This document shows, one piece after another, positions 58,465-64,000 of a DNA stretch of 64,000 nucleotides. The notes under the pieces were generated by a model, which saw only the letters and a list, made by a program, of their open reading frames with translations, ran no database searches and had not been told where the DNA came from. The position numbers and the translations under genes are program-made. This DNA comes from Pseudomonadota bacterium (GTDB taxonomy: Bacteria > Pseudomonadota > Gammaproteobacteria > Steroidobacterales > GCA-2729495): contig CAUJHF010000007.1 of NCBI GenBank assembly GCA_963204745.1, positions 1 to 64,000 of the forward strand, written 5' to 3'. Position 1 is the first letter of the stretch. Every line of letters begins with the position of its first letter.

Positions 58465-58485
58465 AACCGGTCTGCCTCCTTCAGC

Positions 58486-59739
58486 CTACTGGTAGACAGG
58501 AAAGCGCGCGCACAGCTCGATGACCTTGCCGCGGATTGCCGTCGAACGTCCTTCGTCCTGGATGTTGTCGAGAATATCGGCGATCCAGCCGCTGAGCTGC
58601 TCAATCTCGGCCGCCTTGAAGCCGCGCGTGGTCACGGCCGGCGTACCCATACGCACGCCGCTGGTCACGAAGGGCGAACGCGGATCATTCGGTACCGCGT
58701 TCTTGTTGACCGTGATGTTGGCCCGGTCGAGTGCGGCATCGGCATCCTTGCCGGTGATGTCCTTGTCGATCAGGTCGAGAAGGAACATGTGATTCTCGGT
58801 ACCGCCGGAGACGATCCTGTAGCCGCGCTCCGTCAGGCAGCGCGCCATCAACCGGGCATTGCTCTTGACCTCGCGCTGATAGGTCCTGAATTCAGGCTGC
58901 AGCGCTTCGAGGAAGGCCACGGCCTTGGCCGCGATCACATGCATCAGCGGACCGCCCTGGGTGCCGGGAAAGATCAGGGAGTTGAGCTTCTTTGCAATCT
59001 CCTCGTTCTCCCGCGCCAGGATCAGGCCGCCGCGCGGACCGCGCAGGGTCTTGTGTGTGGTGGTGGTCGTCACATCGGCGATCGATACGGGATTGGGATA
59101 CTCCCCCGCCGCAACCAGCCCGGCGACATGCGCCATGTCGACGAACAGATACGCGCCGACGCTGTCGGCAATCTCGCGGAACTTCTGCCAGTCAACGATC
59201 CGCGAATAGGCGGAAAAGCCCGCAATGATCATGCGTGGCTTGTGCTCGCGCGCCAGGCTTTCAAGCTGGGAGTAATCGATGAGCCCCGTGGCTGCGTCCA
59301 CACCATAGGAAACGATATTGAACAGCCGCCCGGAGAAATTCACCGGCGAGCCGTGTGTCAGGTGACCGCCATGCGCGAGACTCATGCCGAGCACCGTGTC
59401 ACCGGGCTGGAGCAGGGCCAGATAGACCGCAGCATTGGCCTGCGATCCGGAATGTGGCTGGACGTTGGCATAGGCGGCGCCAAACAGTTGCTTCGCGCGC
59501 CCGATGGCCAGGTTTTCAGCAATGTCGACATACTCACAGCCGCCGTAGTAACGCTTGCCCGGATAGCCCTCGGCGTACTTGTTGGTCAGCACCGAACCCT
59601 GCGCCTCCAGCACGCGCGGGCTGGCATAGTTCTCCGAAGCGATCAGTTCAACATGGTCTTCCTGCCGGCCACGCTCGCTGTCGATAGCCCGGGCAAGCTC
59701 CGGATCAAACCCGGCAATCGTGCAATCCCGCCTGAACAT
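58486..59739 (-). CDS. glyA: Serine hydroxymethyltransferase
   Basis: This 417-residue PLP enzyme interconverts serine and glycine and charges tetrahydrofolate with one-carbon units. The PLP lysine is in [15 protein letters not shown]. The N-terminal [19 protein letters not shown] and the YGGCEYVD blocks are canonical. It is followed by nrdR on the same strand. The 83-bp gap to the upstream deacetylase gene shows no riboswitch structure that I can recognise. Confidence 0.97.
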   Translation of the reverse strand: MFRRDCTIAGFDPELARAIDSERGRQEDHVELIASENYASPRVLEAQGSVLTNKYAEGYPGKRYYGGCEYVDIAENLAIGRAKQLFGAAYANVQPHSGSQANAAVYLALLQPGDTVLGMSLAHGGHLTHGSPVNFSGRLFNIVSYGVDAATGLIDYSQLESLAREHKPRMIIAGFSAYSRIVDWQKFREIADSVGAYLFVDMAHVAGLVAAGEYPNPVSIADVTTTTTHKTLRGPRGGLILARENEEIAKKLNSLIFPGTQGGPLMHVIAAKAVAFLEALQPEFRTYQREVKSNARLMARCLTERGYRIVSGGTENHMFLLDLIDKDITGKDADAALDRANITVNKNAVPNDPRSPFVTSGVRMGTPAVTTRGFKAAEIEQLSGWIADILDNIQDEGRSTAIRGKVIELCARFPVYQ

Positions 59740-59822
59740 TCTGGGTGGCCTCCACTGGAAAAGCGGGTCATTCTACCCGAGGCCTCCGGTCTGGCGGCGA
59801 TCGGCGACGGAAACAATCCGGC

Positions 59823-60791
59823 TCAGGCCGCTCGGCCGGCCTCGACAAAAGCCTCAACCACCGCAGTCCACGCCAGAGCGAGATTGCGCCGGTTATATCC
59901 GCCGCCACCGGTGGCCAGCAGGCGCCCTTCACAGCAGCGGTCGGCCAGCGCACACAGACGCGCGGCGGCATAAGCGTGTGCTGCCGGCGAATAGCGCAGA
60001 TGGGCGATGGGGTCACCGGCCAGACTGTCGGCGCCGCATTGAAAGACGATAAATTCAGGCCGCGCGGCGCCGAGATGGGCCTCGACGCGCTCCCAGGCGT
60101 TGCGGAATTCCTCGTCGCCGGCACCCGGCGCGAGCGGGATATTTAGCTTGCTGCCGGCTGCAGCCCCACGGCCGGTCTCATCCGCGGTCCCGGTGCCCGG
60201 ATACAGATAGCGACCGTCTTCGTGGATATCGGCAAAACAGATCGCCGGATCGGTATCGAATGCGTAATAAACGCCGTCACCGTGATGGGCATCGATGTCG
60301 ACGTAGGCAATACGGCTGAGGCCATGGCGGGCGCGCAGCAACTCGATCACCACACCGCAATCGTTGTAAACACAGAAACCCGCGGCACTGTCGCGGCCGG
60401 CATGGTGCAGCCCGGCGATCGGCACGAATGCGCGCCGCGCCTGCCTGGCCATGATGGCTTCCATCGCAAAGACCGATGCACCGACGACCGCTGCAGCAGC
60501 TGCATCAAGGCCTCGCTGTGCCGGCGTATCCCCGCCATCCAGCCAGCCGGTGCCCTCGCGGCACAATGCCTCCACGCGCGCCACATGGCCCGGCGTATGA
60601 AAGGCAGTCAGCTCGGCATGCGTGGCTTCGCTCGCCATCGCCAGCCGGACTTCGCGGCTGAAATCTCGCCCGGCGAGCTCATCGTGAAAGGCAGCGTGGC
60701 GGTCCGGCCCGAAAGGATGGCCGTCGCCGAATCCATAGGCGGCAATATTGGCACCCTTGAGCACCAGCACGGCATTGCGACTGTCTGCCAT
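59823..60791 (-). CDS. Histone-deacetylase-family (AcuC/acetylpolyamine amidohydrolase-like) protein
   Basis: This 322-residue zinc hydrolase has the arginase-fold deacetylase pattern: AGLHHAGRDSAAGFCVYND with the active-site histidine pair, IAYVDIDAHHGDGVYY with metal ligands, PGTGTADETG and GGGGYNRRNLA. The substrate could be acetylated proteins, acetylpolyamines or other acetyl amides; it cannot be chosen from sequence. ATG 60791 is preferred because the fold begins soon after. A TATAAT stands 7 bp before it, so the mRNA could be leaderless. ATG 60845 is an alternative. It is divergent from ettA. Confidence 0.9.
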   Translation of the reverse strand: MADSRNAVLVLKGANIAAYGFGDGHPFGPDRHAAFHDELAGRDFSREVRLAMASEATHAELTAFHTPGHVARVEALCREGTGWLDGGDTPAQRGLDAAAAAVVGASVFAMEAIMARQARRAFVPIAGLHHAGRDSAAGFCVYNDCGVVIELLRARHGLSRIAYVDIDAHHGDGVYYAFDTDPAICFADIHEDGRYLYPGTGTADETGRGAAAGSKLNIPLAPGAGDEEFRNAWERVEAHLGAARPEFIVFQCGADSLAGDPIAHLRYSPAAHAYAAARLCALADRCCEGRLLATGGGGYNRRNLALAWTAVVEAFVEAGRAA

Positions 60792-60798
60792 GCCCGGG

Positions 60799-60804
60799 AT
60801 TATA
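60799..60804 (-). promoter_or_regulatory. Consensus -10 box directly before the deacetylase-family gene
   Basis: A perfect TATAAT on the minus strand is followed by seven bases and then the ATG at 60791. Transcription would start at or next to the start codon. No matching -35 is evident. Confidence 0.4.
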
Positions 60805-60876
60805 ACTTTGCAAGGCCGGACGCTTGCCGGATAATCGCGCGGCATTTCCCGCAAAGCAATCCGGCAGGCAGATCCA

Positions 60877-62550
<1,674 letters not shown>

Positions 62551-62575
62551 GTTCTCTGCAACGGAGTACGATGAC

Positions 62576-63331
62576 ATGACCGCCTGCATCACCGCAGACA
62601 ACCGCTTCGAACGCAGCGGCGGCATCAGCACCATGGAGTGCCCGCAGTGCGCGGCCGTGGTGCCGATGAGCGTCACCGCTTTCCCGCCTTTCAGCCGGCT
62701 GAAAGCCGAGCGGCCGGCGCAGATCGGCGTCGTCCTGCAGTGCTCGGCCTGCAAGTCGCCCGTGTTCCTGCGCTACCGGACGCGCGCCTGGCGCGATGAC
62801 CGGGTCGAACTGCATCCGTTGCCGCAGCCGGTCGAGCGTCCACCCGAACATTTCAGCCTCAGTTATCTGCCCGCACCGGTCGCCACGCGCTTTCGCGAAG
62901 CGCTGGCCTGCTACAGCGCCGGGCTATGGCAAGCCTTTGCCGCCATGTGCCGGCAGACGGCACAGGCGATCTTCGACGATGTCGGCGAAGCCGGGCGCCT
63001 GCGCGTCTTCGATACGGTGACAGAGATCCAGCAGCTCGGCGAAATCGACGAGGCGACTTTTACCGCGGTCTGCCGGGTGATCTTCGACACGAATACCAGA
63101 GCCTCCGGTACCGAGCCGGCTTTCGAGCGCCGGCAGGCTGCCGCGCTGCTTGAAACCATGAAGGACCTGCTCAACCAGACCTACGTACGCAAGGCCAAGC
63201 TGCGTCAGGCACTGAAAGTGCGGCGCTTCTTTGCAGATCAGGCAGCGGGGATCGACGATACGGAGCCGGCCGCAGCCGCCGTAGGAGCGGCTTCAGCCGC
63301 GATCTTTGCTGGCCAAAAAAATCGCGCCTGA
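62576..63331 (+). CDS. Unknown zinc-ribbon protein with DUF4145-like domain, C-terminus made by a REP
   Basis: This 251-residue protein has an N-terminal zinc ribbon (MECPQCAAVV ... LQCSACKSPVF). A helical domain follows (SYLPAPVATRFREALACYSAG ... FAAMCRQTAQAIFDDV), which resembles DUF4145, a domain found alone or with restriction and defence proteins. The function is unknown. From GTAGGAGCG at 63281 the frame runs through a whole REP unit, encoding VGAASAAI, and stops at a TGA inside a second unit. About 17 residues therefore come from repeat DNA. ettA is 25 bp upstream on the same strand. The family assignment is tentative. Confidence 0.65.
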   Translation: MTACITADNRFERSGGISTMECPQCAAVVPMSVTAFPPFSRLKAERPAQIGVVLQCSACKSPVFLRYRTRAWRDDRVELHPLPQPVERPPEHFSLSYLPAPVATRFREALACYSAGLWQAFAAMCRQTAQAIFDDVGEAGRLRVFDTVTEIQQLGEIDEATFTAVCRVIFDTNTRASGTEPAFERRQAAALLETMKDLLNQTYVRKAKLRQALKVRRFFADQAAGIDDTEPAAAAVGAASAAIFAGQKNRA

Positions 63332-63375
63332 AGGCGCTCCTACCGGAACGGGATCGCGGCCGAAGGCGCTCCTGC
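63281..63375. repeat. REP palindrome cluster 3 (forward, reverse, reverse)
   Basis: A forward unit lies at 63281-63302 and reverse units at 63322-63343 and 63354-63375. The first is of the GCGGCTTCAGCCGC type and the second of the GCGCCTTCAGGCGC type. The third has mixed arms (GCGGCCGAAGGCGC) and so a mismatched stem. The cluster separates the converging zinc-ribbon gene and purL and touches both stop codons. Confidence 0.88.
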
Positions 63376-64000
63376 TAGCTCACAAACAGCCGCGCGTTGC
63401 GGAACAGGCGCAGCCAGGGGCCGTCATCGCCCCCGCCGGCCGGATACCAGGAGTGCTGCACGGTGCGCTGCACGCGCTCGGGATGCGGCATCAGGATGGT
63501 GACCCTTCCGTCAGCCGAACACAGCCCGGCGATACCGCCCGGCGAACCGTTCGGGTTGGCAGGATATCGCACGGCCGGCGCACCGCGATTGTCGACGTAG
63601 CGGATTGCGAGCTGGCCCGCACTCTCGCAGGCCGCAAGATCACCCGGTGTTGCGAACTCTGTCCGCCCCTCGCCGTGGGAAGTCGGCACCAGCAGGCGAC
63701 TGCCAGCCATGCCCTCGAGCAGGGCCGAGCGTGAAGGCAGCACTTCCACCAGGCTGAGACGCGCTTCGAACTGTTCGGACCGGTTCTGGCGAAAACGCGG
63801 CCAGTGGGCGGCACCGGGTATCAGTTCGGCCAGCACGGATAACATCTGGCAACCGTTGCATACGCCCAGAGTGAAACTGTCGCTGCGGGCGAAGAAGCTT
63901 GCGAACTCCTCGCGTACCCGCGGATTGAACAGCACGGACTTGGCCCATCCGCCGCCGGCACCCAGCACATCGCCGTAGGAGAAGCCGCCGCAAGCGGCCA
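63375..64000 (-). CDS. purL: Phosphoribosylformylglycinamidine synthase, C-terminal part (runs off window)
   Basis: About 208 C-terminal residues of the large-form PurL are visible, in frame to the window end. This is the class I glutaminase domain: [18 protein letters not shown], the nucleophile cysteine in [10 protein letters not shown], and the histidine/glutamate of [10 protein letters not shown]. It supplies ammonia for the FGAM synthase step of purine synthesis. The C-terminus NARLFVS ends in a TAG that abuts a REP unit. The catalytic synthase half lies beyond the window. Confidence 0.96.
   Translation of the reverse strand, partial: AACGGFSYGDVLGAGGGWAKSVLFNPRVREEFASFFARSDSFTLGVCNGCQMLSVLAELIPGAAHWPRFRQNRSEQFEARLSLVEVLPSRSALLEGMAGSRLLVPTSHGEGRTEFATPGDLAACESAGQLAIRYVDNRGAPAVRYPANPNGSPGGIAGLCSADGRVTILMPHPERVQRTVQHSWYPAGGGDDGPWLRLFRNARLFVS

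Noticed and set aside
57958-58485. Search for an FMN riboswitch before ribD
   Set aside because: ribD overlaps nrdR by 4 bp and the glyA-nrdR gap is 21 bp, so there is no space for an RFN element; none of its conserved boxes was seen.
59740-59822. Possible glycine or folate-type riboswitch upstream of glyA
   Set aside because: The gap is only 83 bp and I recognise no conserved aptamer core.

Overview
The window is a GC-rich chromosomal segment of a gammaproteobacterium. The evidence is conserved gene order: trigger factor-clpP-clpX-lon-hupB-tRNA-ppiD next to fabI; asd-fimV-truA-accD-folC-dedD-cvpA-purF; glyA-nrdR-ribD-ribE-ribBA-ribH-nusB-thiL-pgpA; and psd-epmA beside efp/epmB. These resemble pseudomonad and xanthomonad arrangements. 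FimV- and FimX-like proteins and short REP palindromes also fit that neighbourhood. I cannot name a genus. No phage, insertion sequence, CRISPR array or rRNA operon was seen.

Layout. 1-5.0 kb (all minus strand) is the edge of a surface-polysaccharide locus: the N-terminal part of an SLBB/Wza-type export protein, pgi, a UDP-glucuronate-type epimerase and a UDP-HexNAc dehydrogenase. 5-8.7 kb holds nhaB, then dnaQ, rnhA and a methyltransferase gene. 8.7-18.5 kb is the fabI/ppiD/tRNA/hupB/lon/clpX/clpP/tig protein-quality block. 18.5-20.8 kb has tRNA-Leu, a flavin-reductase-like/NTF2-like gene pair on the opposite strand, and a Pro-Arg-His-Lys tRNA cluster. 20.9-24.4 kb carries folD, a periplasmic cyclophilin, lpxH and a receiver-kinase fusion.

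24.4-34.4 kb is the purF-cvpA-dedD-folC-accD-truA-fimV-asd run; trpF, common in this run elsewhere, is absent. 34.5-40.2 kb holds aroC, prmB, psd, epmA, efp and epmB, so EF-P and two of its modification enzymes are together. 40.2-44.2 kb encodes a degenerate REC-PAS-GGDEF-EAL protein of FimX type followed by a second, shorter FimV-like protein. 44.2-48.4 kb is parC/parE. 48.5-51.3 kb is a rubrerythrin/Fe-S protein/DUF3501 operon with a striking palindromic control region, then xseB. 51.3-52.7 kb encodes a Ser/Thr kinase fused to a cyclic-nucleotide-binding domain. 52.7-60.8 kb is the riboflavin/nusB/thiL/pgpA operon with nrdR, glyA and a deacetylase-family gene. 60.9-64 kb holds ettA, an unknown zinc-ribbon protein and the 3' end of purL.

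Most of the window is conserved housekeeping DNA. The unusual signals are regulatory or architectural. Three REP clusters share a forward-reverse-reverse layout, and at all three a neighbouring gene takes its stop codon from REP sequence or stops directly against it. There is a perfect 24-bp palindrome plus an ICE-box-like inverted repeat in front of rubrerythrin, and a 19-bp-periodic heptamer in front of fimX. Two eukaryotic-type kinases carry unusual sensory fusions, and two FimV-like proteins lie within 10 kb of a FimX-like protein.
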